9,392 bases of DNA from an uncultured Eubacteriales bacterium (lineage in GTDB: Bacteria > Bacillota > Clostridia > Oscillospirales > Acutalibacteraceae), in NCBI GenBank assembly GCA_900321515.1, contig ONWI01000087.1:1-9392 (forward strand), read 5' to 3'. Below are positions 1 to 6,633 of this stretch, piece by piece (positions within the stretch are counted from its first letter, which is position 1; every line of letters begins with the position of its first letter). Position numbers and translations under genes: made by a program. The notes under the pieces were generated by a model. That model was not told the origin of the DNA and ran no database searches. It was given only the letters and a program-made list of their open reading frames with translations.

Positions 1-28
1 CTGGAGAAAAAAGAAAGGAGAAACACCA

Positions 29-250
29 ATGAACAGAAACGTACAAAAATCATCCATCAAAATCGGTTCCTACACACTCGCGATGAGGGGCTGCGAACTG
101 CTCAGACGCGGGGGCATTGCCTGCGAGATGCGCAAGATATCCGATTCGGACGGCAAATACGGCTGCGTATATTCCATCAACGTGAATGAAAACAACCTGT
201 GGTCAGCCGAAAAAATCCTTCGTTCGTCCGGCATCATGGTACTGCCGTAA
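29..250 (+). CDS. DUF3343 family protein, putative sulfur/selenium carrier
   Basis: A 73-aa cytosolic protein with no signal peptide or membrane segment. It resembles DUF3343 small proteins in layout: a first half that aligns 'same-cell' residues along a helix (GCELLRRGGIAC, residues 21-32), a central Gly-Cys turn (GCVYSI, Cys46) and a closing helix ending in an 'AEKILRSSGI' pattern. Cysteines are at 22, 32 and 46; Cys46 is at the position of the conserved GC in the family. Members are annotated as putative Se/S carrier-like proteins because they sit beside cysteine desulfurases or selenium genes, and that is so here: the desulfurase follows directly. ATG at 29 is preceded by AAAGGAG at a good distance. 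The carrier role is inferred from family and context; no direct evidence is visible. The gene may belong to an operon that begins left of the window. Confidence 0.8.
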   Translation: MNRNVQKSSIKIGSYTLAMRGCELLRRGGIACEMRKISDSDGKYGCVYSINVNENNLWSAEKILRSSGIMVLP

Positions 251-267
251 AGGGGGTTGCAATCAAA

Positions 268-1422
268 TTGATATATCTGGACAACGCAGCAACAACATGG
301 CCGAAGCCAAGGGGGACGGCGGCGGCGATAGCCGACGTGCTTTCCAACCGCGGAGCCAATCCCGGGCGTGGAAGCTACCGCATGGCGGAGCTTTCGTCCG
401 AGACAGTGTACAAATGCCGCTGCCGCGCGGCGGAATTCTTCGGTTCGGATTCACCCGAAAATGTAATATTCACACCGTCCTGCACGCATTCGATCAATTA
501 TGTGCTCAAGGGAGTGCTGTCGGCGGGCGACCATGTGATCATCTCCGACATGGAGCACAACGCCGTAACCCGTCCGATAGCGCGCCTGGCCAAGCGAGGC
601 GTGCAATGCAGCCGCGCCCGCGTCCACGAGGGCGACCCGGAGGCGACATTAGCCGAATTCCGCCGGAAAATGCAGGTAAACACCAAGCTGATATTCTGCA
701 CCCACGCCTCCAACGTATTCGGCATCAAGCTGCCCGTTGAGGAAATCGGACAGCTCGCCCGCCGCAACGGGATTCTCTTCGGACTCGACTGCGCCCAGAG
801 CGCGGGAACGGCACTGCTCGACCTGCGCAGACTTCCCGCGGATTTTCTCTGTATGCCGGCGCACAAGGGGCTTTACGGCATCATGGGGCTTGGGATGCTG
901 ATCATCAACTGCGACAGGAAGCTTGCCACCGTCATCGAGGGAGGCACAGGCAGTCTATCCGGAGTGAACGTACAGCCGGATTATCTGCCCGACCGCTTCG
1001 AGAGCGGCACCCTGAACGTCCCCGCCATCGCGGCGCTCGACGTGGGAATGAACTTCATAGACACGGTCGGCAGGGAACGCCTCGAAGCCCATGAATTCAG
1101 CCTGATCCGCCGCGCCTACGACGCATTCGCCGCCATGCCGGAATGCCGACTTTACACCGCGCGCCCGGAAGCCGGCAGCCACGTCCCGCTGCTTTCATTC
1201 AATATCAACGGCATTCCCTCCGACGAAGCGGCGGTTCTGCTCGGCGAACGCGATATAGCGGTCCGCGCCGGGCTGCACTGCGCAGGAGACGCGCACCGCG
1301 CGATAGGTACGCAATCCGGCGGCACGGTGAGAATATGCCCGTCCGTGTTTACATCGAATGAGGAAATCGACGCCCTGGTCGGCGCGGTGAAAGACATCGC
1401 AAAACAACGCGCCGCGCTCTGA
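268..1422 (+). CDS. Cysteine desulfurase family protein (class V aminotransferase fold, TIGR01977-like)
   Basis: A PLP enzyme of 384 aa that probably removes sulfur (or selenium) from cysteine (or selenocysteine) to give alanine and an enzyme persulfide. Visible landmarks, numbered from the start chosen here: N-terminal IYLDNAATTWPKP; His97 in MEHNAV; the SNVFG segment; Asp174 and Gln177 in LDCAQSAG, which contact PLP; Lys200 in PAHKGLYG, the Schiff-base lysine; EGGTGS; and Cys338 in RAGLHCAGDAH, the persulfide-forming cysteine. Length and the EGGTGS motif fit the TIGR01977 clade rather than IscS. I chose TTG at 268 because family proteins begin at this point and AGGGGG lies at 251-256, just after the stop of the carrier gene. 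An in-frame GTG at 199 would add 23 unrelated residues overlapping the upstream gene. Coupling to the preceding DUF3343 gene suggests that protein receives the sulfur; the acceptor is not proven. Confidence 0.9.
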   Translation: MIYLDNAATTWPKPRGTAAAIADVLSNRGANPGRGSYRMAELSSETVYKCRCRAAEFFGSDSPENVIFTPSCTHSINYVLKGVLSAGDHVIISDMEHNAVTRPIARLAKRGVQCSRARVHEGDPEATLAEFRRKMQVNTKLIFCTHASNVFGIKLPVEEIGQLARRNGILFGLDCAQSAGTALLDLRRLPADFLCMPAHKGLYGIMGLGMLIINCDRKLATVIEGGTGSLSGVNVQPDYLPDRFESGTLNVPAIAALDVGMNFIDTVGRERLEAHEFSLIRRAYDAFAAMPECRLYTARPEAGSHVPLLSFNINGIPSDEAAVLLGERDIAVRAGLHCAGDAHRAIGTQSGGTVRICPSVFTSNEEIDALVGAVKDIAKQRAAL

Positions 1423-1438
1423 ACAAAGAGCGCGGCGC
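1409..1438. terminator. Bidirectional intrinsic terminator between convergent genes
   Basis: Perfect 12-bp inverted repeat, arms 1409-1420 and 1427-1438 (GCGCCGCGCTCT and its complement) with a 6-nt loop. The desulfurase stop codon (1420-1422) falls at the arm/loop border. On the minus strand the hairpin is followed by GTTGTTTTGC, a reasonable U-rich tail for the Sua5 transcript; on the plus strand the following AGACATTTCC is poorer. It sits between two genes ending head-on (stops at 1422 and 1455), the expected place for a shared terminator. The hairpin is certain; termination in both directions is inferred. Confidence 0.8.
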
Positions 1439-1454
1439 AGACATTTCCGCAGCA

Positions 1455-2492
1455 TTATTTGCATTTTTTGCCCACATCAATGACGCTGAAACCGGCGGCA
1501 CGCAGCAGGCGGTTGTAAACCGCCATTCCCACGCCCTCCGTCGAGGGACAACGCGCCAAGACACGCGCCGCGCCGTTCTCATCCAGCTCCCTCAGCGCGG
1601 TAAACAGCCTGTGGGACTGGGTGAGCGGGTCGTCCTCACGCCCGTATGTCACGCATTTCAGAGGGATATTCCCTTCCTCGCCGTCAAAGCAGAGGGCAAA
1701 CATCTCCCCGCCGTTTACCACGGCACTTTCCGCATACGACACAAATTCATCCAGCGTCCCTTTGATTATTGTGATTTCAGCCTTCGGGCTGTAATGCTTG
1801 TACTTCATGCCGGGAGAAGCCGCCTGAACGCCCTCTCTGAGCTGTCCCATTACGGCTTCGTCAATCTCAAGGCTGCCCAGAACATCCCGGAGTTCCTCCG
1901 GTGTAACAGCTCCCGGACGCAGCAGCCGCGGCACCGGCGTGGCAAGGGTCACAACGGTGGACTCCACGCCGAAATTGCATTCCCCGCCGTCGAGCACCGC
2001 GTCAATCCTGCCCCGCATATCGTCCATCGTGTGCCGCGCGCATGTCGGGCTGGGACTGCCGGAGAGATTTGCCGACGGCGCGGCAAGCGGCACTCCCGCC
2101 GCGTCAATTATCCTGCGCGTGGTGCGCATGGACGGGAATCGCACGGCCACCGTGTCCAGCCCGGCGGACACCTCGTCGGGGATAATATCGCCCTTGGGCA
2201 GAATGATTGTGAGCGGACCCGGCCAGAATGCCAGAGCCAGAGCCATTGCGGCTTCGGGAATCTCCCGGACAAGTCCGGCCCACTGGTCGATATGCGATAT
2301 ATGCACAATGAGCGGATTGTCCTGGGGACGTCCCTTTGCCCTGAATATTCCGGCGACGGCGGCGCCGTCGAGCGCGTTGGCGGCAAGTCCGTAGACCGTC
2401 TCGGTAGGAATGGCGACAAGCCCGCCGTTCCGAAGAATATCTCCCGCGCGTGCAATGTCGCCGTCTGTGTTATTCAAAAGTAATGTTTCCAA
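1455..2492 (-). CDS. L-threonylcarbamoyladenylate synthase, two-domain Sua5 type
   Basis: A cytosolic protein of 345 aa that makes threonylcarbamoyl-AMP from threonine, bicarbonate and ATP, the first step of t6A modification at position 37 of ANN-decoding tRNAs; TsaD and partners then transfer the group. The YrdC domain (about 1-205) shows PTETVYGL (29-36), KGRPQDNPL (53-61), SANLSG (140-145), GVESTV (175-180) and RPGAV (192-196). The linker PGMKYKHYSPKAE (about 228-240) and a C-terminal Sua5 domain ending in NRLLRAAGFSVIDV mark the long form (Sua5/YwlC, TsaC2) rather than short TsaC. The start is TTG (2490-2492), as no ATG lies before the conserved region; AGG from the upstream TAGG overlaps the preceding stop, giving a modest ribosome site. 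Only 12 nt separate it from the lipoprotein gene, so it is probably expressed on that transcript. Usually essential or near-essential. Confidence 0.95.
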   Translation of the reverse strand: METLLLNNTDGDIARAGDILRNGGLVAIPTETVYGLAANALDGAAVAGIFRAKGRPQDNPLIVHISHIDQWAGLVREIPEAAMALALAFWPGPLTIILPKGDIIPDEVSAGLDTVAVRFPSMRTTRRIIDAAGVPLAAPSANLSGSPSPTCARHTMDDMRGRIDAVLDGGECNFGVESTVVTLATPVPRLLRPGAVTPEELRDVLGSLEIDEAVMGQLREGVQAASPGMKYKHYSPKAEITIIKGTLDEFVSYAESAVVNGGEMFALCFDGEEGNIPLKCVTYGREDDPLTQSHRLFTALRELDENGAARVLARCPSTEGVGMAVYNRLLRAAGFSVIDVGKKCK

Positions 2493-2504
2493 TTTATCTT
2501 CAAC

Positions 2505-2858
2505 CTATTCAAAAAGCGTTCCGTCGGAAAATGTCCCGAACCATTTTATCTCGGACGAGGCTTCCTCATCAAATACCAAGCCCTCGTCGGTGATTCTGAA
2601 TACATAATGATACTGACCGTCCGAGGTTTCCAGCGTGAGAATATCGTCCGTGACGGTGCATTTGCCTATGCCGACATAATTGCTGACGGGAGAAAACACA
2701 AATTCAAATGTGCCGTCCTCGTTCAGGGTGATGCTCGACCGGCTGCCGTCCTCGCCGAACGAATAGGTGCCGGTGAGCTTCTGATTGTGGCAAGAGCAAA
2801 GTATTGCCGCACTGATGGCAACAGCCGCCATCGCCGCGATTTTCTTTAATTGATTCAT
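2505..2858 (-). CDS. Small putative lipoprotein of unknown function
   Basis: A protein of 117 aa beginning MNQLKKIAAMAAVAISAAILCSC: two-residue positive start, hydrophobic core and lipobox LCSC, so it should be exported and lipidated at Cys23. The mature part alternates short beta-type segments with Gly/Asp turns (LTGTYSFGEDG, ITLNEDGTFEF, CTVTDDILTLETSDGQYHYVFRI), resembling small lipocalin-like or beta-barrel 'LxGtY' lipoproteins of Clostridia, but I cannot assign a family. The ATG at 2858 is favoured over the in-frame upstream codon at 2918 because it gives a proper signal peptide and has GGAGG at 2869-2873. That ribosome site lies inside the last codons of the nuclease gene, whose stop (2864-2866) is 5 nt upstream of the start, indicating translational coupling. 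A pairing with the nuclease could be functional or only positional. Confidence 0.85.
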   Translation of the reverse strand: MNQLKKIAAMAAVAISAAILCSCHNQKLTGTYSFGEDGSRSSITLNEDGTFEFVFSPVSNYVGIGKCTVTDDILTLETSDGQYHYVFRITDEGLVFDEEASSEIKWFGTFSDGTLFE

Positions 2859-2863
2859 CTTGG

Positions 2864-3733
2864 TCAATCCTCCAGCAGCGCCTTGATCTGTTCCTCTGAC
2901 ATCCCGGACGCTTCCCACTTCCGGATCAGGCGCTCCCTCAGAAGATGTTCGCCCTCTTCCATGCCCTCGGCGCGTCCTTCTGCGCGACCCTCGGCGCGTC
3001 CCTCGGCGCGTCCTTCACGTCGGGCGCTGCCTAATGCGCTCGCCTCGTCATGCAGCCGCTTTTCACGGTAGTACGCCTCCATGCGGATTTTTTCATCGGC
3101 GCTCATCTGGCGCAGCTTGACGACGGTGTTCCTGACTTCAGGAATTGTAGTTGTCTGCTGAATTGACATAAGTTCCTCCTCCGTTTCCGCGTTAATCAGA
3201 CGCAGCCAATCCTCCATTGCGCTGCCGTTCGGGCTGTTTCCCAGCTTTTTCAGCTCAAAGAAATGTATGCCGAATTTCTCCGACAGCACCTCATGTCTGT
3301 GCTTCTCCATAATCAGAAAGTGCGAATGATAATGCTCGCAGTCGAACAGATTGAAGTTGATAATATTGACACAATACGTCTTTTTCAACTCCGCGTATTC
3401 GTCTCCCGTCTTCAATTCGTCACTGTAGATCTTCGACCAATAGAACAGCGTCCTCTCGCGGAAATCCGTCTCGTAATTGACCTGCATTTCCACGTTGACG
3501 ATTCTGCCGTCCACATTCATTCTCAGATCGAGCCTGCTGAATTTCTGTTCCATATATTCGGGCGGCAATTCAACATTGCAGATTTCGATGCTGCGAATGC
3601 TCTCCCTCGGTATTTCGAGCAAGGCGGAAAGCATTGCCGCGATGATATCCTTGTTATTTTCGTCCCCGAATACGCGTTTAAAGATCACGTCCAGCTTGAG
3701 CTTGACGATGGAATGACCTCCTCTGACAGACAT
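2864..3733 (-). CDS. Rpn family recombination-promoting nuclease / PD-(D/E)XK family protein (PDDEXK_2, TIGR01784-like)
   Basis: A protein of 289 aa. The N-terminal KLKLDVIFKRVFGDENNKD (11-29) is the hallmark opening of the Rpn/PDDEXK_2 family, formerly called putative transposases. The nuclease core is visible as Asp69 in RLDLR, followed by Glu82 and Gln84 in VEMQ, a D-x12-E-x-Q pattern, then YWSKIYSDELKTGDEY (98-113) and the strand CVNIINF. Rpn proteins of E. coli are DNA endonucleases that raise RecA-independent recombination, and recent work ties them to phage defence; activity here is inferred from the intact residues. The C-terminus carries four tandem 4-residue RAEG units and then a charged helix (ERLIRKWEASGMSEEQIKALLED). 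ATG at 3733 is chosen because an in-frame GTG at 3775 lies within the promoter. A strong GAGGAGG at about codons 4-6 also precedes an in-frame ATC (see findings). Its own promoter lies at 3761-3794. Confidence 0.88.
   Translation of the reverse strand: MSVRGGHSIVKLKLDVIFKRVFGDENNKDIIAAMLSALLEIPRESIRSIEICNVELPPEYMEQKFSRLDLRMNVDGRIVNVEMQVNYETDFRERTLFYWSKIYSDELKTGDEYAELKKTYCVNIINFNLFDCEHYHSHFLIMEKHRHEVLSEKFGIHFFELKKLGNSPNGSAMEDWLRLINAETEEELMSIQQTTTIPEVRNTVVKLRQMSADEKIRMEAYYREKRLHDEASALGSARREGRAEGRAEGRAEGRAEGMEEGEHLLRERLIRKWEASGMSEEQIKALLED
2964..3011 (-). repeat. Four 12-bp tandem repeats inside the Rpn gene
   Basis: Four adjacent 12-bp units at 2964-2975, 2976-2987, 2988-2999 and 3000-3011, three of them nearly identical (minus-strand unit CGCGCCGAGGGN) and one with synonymous changes. 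They encode RAEG four times, and a degenerate unit follows upstream (REG). Because the unit is a multiple of three, copy-number change alters protein length without a frameshift. Such EG-rich tracts are common at the C-terminus of this nuclease family in Firmicutes. Confidence 0.95.
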
Positions 3734-3760
3734 GTCCAATGCCTTCACCTTCTCCCTGCC

Positions 3761-3794
3761 ATTATAGTATATCACAAAAAAATGAACAATTCAA
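3761..3794 (-). promoter_or_regulatory. Sigma-A-type promoter for the nuclease-lipoprotein-sua5 genes
   Basis: On the minus strand, TTGAAT (3789-3794) is separated by exactly 17 nt from TATACT (3766-3771), which runs on into TATAAT (3761-3766). This is a good match to the TTGACA-17-TATAAT consensus. The spacer contains a run of seven T. Initiation would be near 3755-3760, leaving a leader of about 25 nt before the ATG at 3733. It lies directly after prfA and would drive the Rpn gene and, by tight packing, the lipoprotein and Sua5 genes. Confidence 0.7.
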
Positions 3795-3827
3795 CCGCCG
3801 CGGAATCTACGGGCTTACTGCGCGGCG
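3776..3827 (-). terminator. Possible weak terminator after prfA
   Basis: On the minus strand a 7-bp stem CGCCGCG/CGCGGCG (arms 3821-3827 and 3796-3802) encloses the prfA stop codon in an 18-nt loop, and a T7 run occurs at 3776-3782. The T run is 13 nt beyond the stem and overlaps the promoter spacer, so the geometry is not canonical. It may only attenuate read-through from prfA. Low confidence. Confidence 0.3.
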
Positions 3828-4900
3828 TCGTCAATCGAAGCCTTGAGCTGTTCCGCGCGGGCGGACGTAATCAGCGCGTCGAAAATCTCGTCCAGATCGC
3901 CGTTGAGAATCGCCTCGAGCTTGTAAAGCGTCAGTCCGATGCGGTGATCGGTCATGCGTCCCTGAGGATAGTTGTAGGTGCGTATTCTCTCCGAACGGTC
4001 GCCGGTCCCCACCTGCAGCTTTCTCTCGGCGGCAATCCTGCTGTTCTGCTCTTCCATGGCAGCCTCGTAGATGCGCGAACGCAGAATCTTCATGGCGCGG
4101 TCCTTGTTCTTGTACTGGCTGCGCTCGTCCTGGCACTCCACCACAATGCCCGTGGGCAGATGGGTAATGCGGATGGCGGATTCGGTCTTGTTCACGTGCT
4201 GTCCGCCCGCGCCGCTCGAACAGAAGGTGTCTATCTTCAGATCGGTCGGATTGATCTCCACATCCACCTCGTCCACCTCCGGCATAACGGCGACCGTCGC
4301 CGTCGAAGTGTGAATGCGTCCCTGGGTTTCGGTCTCCGGCACGCGCTGCACCCGGTGAACGCCGCTCTCGTATTTCAGCTTGGAATACGCCGCCTCGCCG
4401 TTGACAATGAAGCTGATCTCCTTGTAGCCGCCGAGTTCGGTTTCGTTTGCGTTGACCACTTCGATCTTCCAGCCGACGCGCTCGGCGTACATGGAATACA
4501 TGCGGAAGAGCACGCCCGCGAAGAGCGCGGCTTCCTCTCCCCCGGCGCCGCCTCTTATCTCCATTACGACATTGCGGTCGTCGTTGGGGTCCTTTGGCAG
4601 CAGAAGTATCTTCAGCTCGTCGGAAATCACCGCCAGCTTTTCCCTTGCCTCGTCAAGTTCGGTCTCGACCAGTTCGCGGAAATCCCTGTCGGATATCCCC
4701 TCTTCGAGCATTGTCCTGGATTCGTCCTCAATGGCCTTGGCGTTCTTGTATTCGCGGTATTTTTCCACCAGCGGAGTGAGATTCTTGTATTCGCGCATGG
4801 TATCGCGATAGAGCGTGTTGTCATTGATCAGGTCGGGGTCGCAGAGCTTCCTGCTGAGTTCGTCATACCGCACTTCCGCCGCCGATAGCTTGTCAAACAT
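3815..4900 (-). CDS. prfA: Peptide chain release factor 1
   Basis: A protein of 361 aa, the usual RF1 length. It recognises UAA and UAG in the ribosomal A site and triggers peptide release. Visible: the N-terminal helical domain; IRGGAGGEEAALFA (115-128); HRVQRVPETETQGRIHTS (182-199) with the RF1 stop-codon tripeptide P-E-T at 188-190 (an RF2 would have SPF); and SSGAGGQHVNKTESAIRITHLPTG with the catalytic GGQ at 232-234, whose Gln is normally methylated by PrmC. The ATG at 4900 gives MFDKLSAAEVRYDEL and is preceded by AAAGGA at 10 nt; the in-frame extension to 4948 adds 16 unrelated residues and is rejected. DUF951 is 56 nt upstream on the same strand; prmC, often adjacent in Firmicutes, is not present in the window. 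Confidence 0.97.
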   Translation of the reverse strand: MFDKLSAAEVRYDELSRKLCDPDLINDNTLYRDTMREYKNLTPLVEKYREYKNAKAIEDESRTMLEEGISDRDFRELVETELDEAREKLAVISDELKILLLPKDPNDDRNVVMEIRGGAGGEEAALFAGVLFRMYSMYAERVGWKIEVVNANETELGGYKEISFIVNGEAAYSKLKYESGVHRVQRVPETETQGRIHTSTATVAVMPEVDEVDVEINPTDLKIDTFCSSGAGGQHVNKTESAIRITHLPTGIVVECQDERSQYKNKDRAMKILRSRIYEAAMEEQNSRIAAERKLQVGTGDRSERIRTYNYPQGRMTDHRIGLTLYKLEAILNGDLDEIFDALITSARAEQLKASIDDAAQ

Positions 4901-4956
4901 TGTTATTACATCCTTTTCTTTTGTACTGTTATCACATAAAATCCTCACAGATAACG

Positions 4957-5145
4957 CTAATCATCTTGTTCACGGATAACCCTTTTGATATTCTTTTCGA
5001 TCTTCGCGCGGGCAGCCATCACCTCGTGACCGCAGCCCCTGCATTTGATTTTAAAATCCATCCCCACCCGCAGCACATCGAACTGCCTGCTGCCGCAGGG
5101 ATGAACCTTTTTCATCTCCAGAATGTCGCCGACCTTGATATCCAT
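4957..5145 (-). CDS. DUF951 family small protein, putative zinc-binding
   Basis: A protein of 62 aa starting MDIKVGDILEMKKVHPCGS, the typical opening of DUF951, a conserved family of Firmicutes with no known function. Cys17 (HPCG) together with Cys35 and Cys38 (KCRGCGHEV) form a possible metal site; the fold is likely a small beta-barrel with a basic tail (ARAKIEKNIKRVIREQDD), which could suit nucleic acid or ribosome binding, though that is inference. The ATG at 5145 has GGAGG at 5154-5158 with 8-nt spacing; an upstream in-frame codon at 5184 would add 13 residues unlike the family. It lies 56 nt upstream of prfA and may be co-transcribed with it. Confidence 0.9.
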   Translation of the reverse strand: MDIKVGDILEMKKVHPCGSRQFDVLRVGMDFKIKCRGCGHEVMAARAKIEKNIKRVIREQDD

Positions 5146-5229
5146 TATGCCGACCTCCGTATAATATAATGTCCGCCGGGGCATATTGCATCAGAACATC
5201 ACCGCCCCGACGCTGTTTGCAAACGCAAG

Positions 5230-6615
5230 TTAAATGGTAATCAGCCCCAGCGTGCTCGCGATGGAGCTTGCCAGAATGATCATCAGGAAGAAGGGCGCGA
5301 TGTATTTGGTAACCGCGTAATACATCGGCTGCCGACGGAACTGCGAGGAGAGCCGCACTTCCTTTGCGATGCCGTCGAAGCCGATCACTTTGGTCACCAG
5401 CATGCAGATGAAGAACGCGGAAATCGGCATCATAAGGGAATTGGTAAGGAAGTCGAAGAAATCGAGTATCTGCATGCCGAATATTTTTACATAATCCCAT
5501 ATGCCGTAGCCGAAGACGCTTGCCGTACCCAGAAGGAGTGACACGACAAGGACAATGACGCTGCTGAGCGTCCGATTCAGCTTCAACTGTTCCGAGATAG
5601 TGGCGGTGCTGGTCTCAAAAAGGGAAATGGCGCTTGTGAGAGCGGCAAAAAACACCATCAGGAAGAAAACGCTTCCGATGATATTGCCGAAGCCCATGCT
5701 GTCAAACACAGTAGGCAGCGTGATGAACATGAGCGAGGGACCGGCTTTGAGGGTGGCCATATCGCCGCCGGTGAAGGCAAATACCGCGGGGATAATCATA
5801 AGTCCGGCGAGAATTGCAATGCCGGTGTCAAAGATTTCGACCCGGGAGGTATTTTTTTCTATGTCGGAATCCTTTTTGAGATAGGAGCCGTAAGTGATAA
5901 GTATTCCCATCGCAAGCGAGAGCGAATAGAACATCTGTCCCATCGCGGCAACGACGGTCATCAGCGAAAAGTCCCTGAAATTGGGCACAAGGAAGTACTT
6001 GACGCCCTCAAGCGCCCCGGGGCGGGTCATGGAATACACCGCGGTGATAAGCGCCAGAATCACGAGCAGGGGCATAATGATCTTGCTGACAGCCTCAATG
6101 CCGTTCTTGACCCCGGCAACAATCACAAAAAACGCCGCCAGCACAAACACGATGAAGCAAATTTCCGAGACAAGGGAATCGGTGATAAAGCTGACAAAGA
6201 ATTCATCTCCGGCAATCGCATGGGAATTGCCCCTGAGATATTCAAAGCAGTACCGGACGACCCAGCCGCCGATAACGCTGTAATAGGGCAGTATCAGAAT
6301 GGGAATCACAGCATTGATCCAGCCGCCGAATTTCAGCCATTTCCTGTCGCCGAAGGAGGTGAATGCGCCGATAGGGCTTTTGCCGGTCATACGACCGATA
6401 GCCGTTTCGGAGACGATCATCGCGTAGCCAAAGGTCAGCATGAGTATCAGATATACCAGCAGGAAAATTCCCCCGCCGTATTTTGCCGCGAGGTAAGGGA
6501 AGCGCCAGATATTGCCGAGTCCCACCGCCGAACCCGCCACAGCGAGAATATATCCGATATTGCCGGTGAAGGTGGTCTTTTGCTTGGAGCTGTTCTCATT
6601 GTTGTTATTATCCAT
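5230..6615 (-). CDS. Sodium-dependent transporter, neurotransmitter:sodium symporter (NSS/SNF) family
   Basis: An inner-membrane protein of 461 aa that probably couples Na+ entry to uptake of an amino acid or related substrate, as in LeuT, MhsT, TnaT and Tyt1. The diagnostic TM1 region NIGYILAVAGSAVGLGNIWRFPYLAAKYGGG (positions about 19-49) carries the unwound GSAVGLGNIWRFP substrate/Na+ segment. Further signatures are ETAIGRMTGKSPIGAF after TM2, QMFYSLSLAMGILITYGSYL (TM6) and IPAVFAFTGG at the end of TM7. About 11-12 hydrophobic helices are visible, ending in a short tail after the last one, as in bacterial members. Two ATG codons are adjacent; the second (6615) is 5 nt from GGAGG (6621-6625) while the first (6618) is only 2 nt away, so the second is preferred. 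The substrate cannot be told from sequence. The gene follows a lipoprotein gene by 15-18 nt. Confidence 0.93.
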   Translation of the reverse strand: MDNNNNENSSKQKTTFTGNIGYILAVAGSAVGLGNIWRFPYLAAKYGGGIFLLVYLILMLTFGYAMIVSETAIGRMTGKSPIGAFTSFGDRKWLKFGGWINAVIPILILPYYSVIGGWVVRYCFEYLRGNSHAIAGDEFFVSFITDSLVSEICFIVFVLAAFFVIVAGVKNGIEAVSKIIMPLLVILALITAVYSMTRPGALEGVKYFLVPNFRDFSLMTVVAAMGQMFYSLSLAMGILITYGSYLKKDSDIEKNTSRVEIFDTGIAILAGLMIIPAVFAFTGGDMATLKAGPSLMFITLPTVFDSMGFGNIIGSVFFLMVFFAALTSAISLFETSTATISEQLKLNRTLSSVIVLVVSLLLGTASVFGYGIWDYVKIFGMQILDFFDFLTNSLMMPISAFFICMLVTKVIGFDGIAKEVRLSSQFRRQPMYYAVTKYIAPFFLMIILASSIASTLGLITI

Positions 6616-6633
6616 CATTACCTCCGCAGCGGC

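Noticed and set aside
199..267. GTG start extending the desulfurase by 23 residues
   Set aside because: The extension overlaps the carrier gene, is not family-like, and has no ribosome site; TTG at 268 fits better.
1611..2483. Plus-strand open frame of 290 codons
   Set aside because: Shadow of Sua5 in a GC-rich region; composition is Arg/Gly/His-rich and unlike a real protein.
2864..3733. Transposase of an insertion sequence
   Set aside because: The family was once called a putative transposase, but there are no terminal inverted repeats or target duplications here, and the core is a PD-(D/E)XK nuclease.
3263..4888. Long plus-strand open frame of 541 codons
   Set aside because: It is antisense to prfA and the Rpn gene, which have clear family motifs; its protein has no recognisable domain and no ribosome site.
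5159..5170. AT-rich ATTATATTATAC as a -10 box for DUF951
   Set aside because: It abuts the GGAGG ribosome site, so a transcript from it would start within or after that site; no -35 match is found at 16-18 nt.
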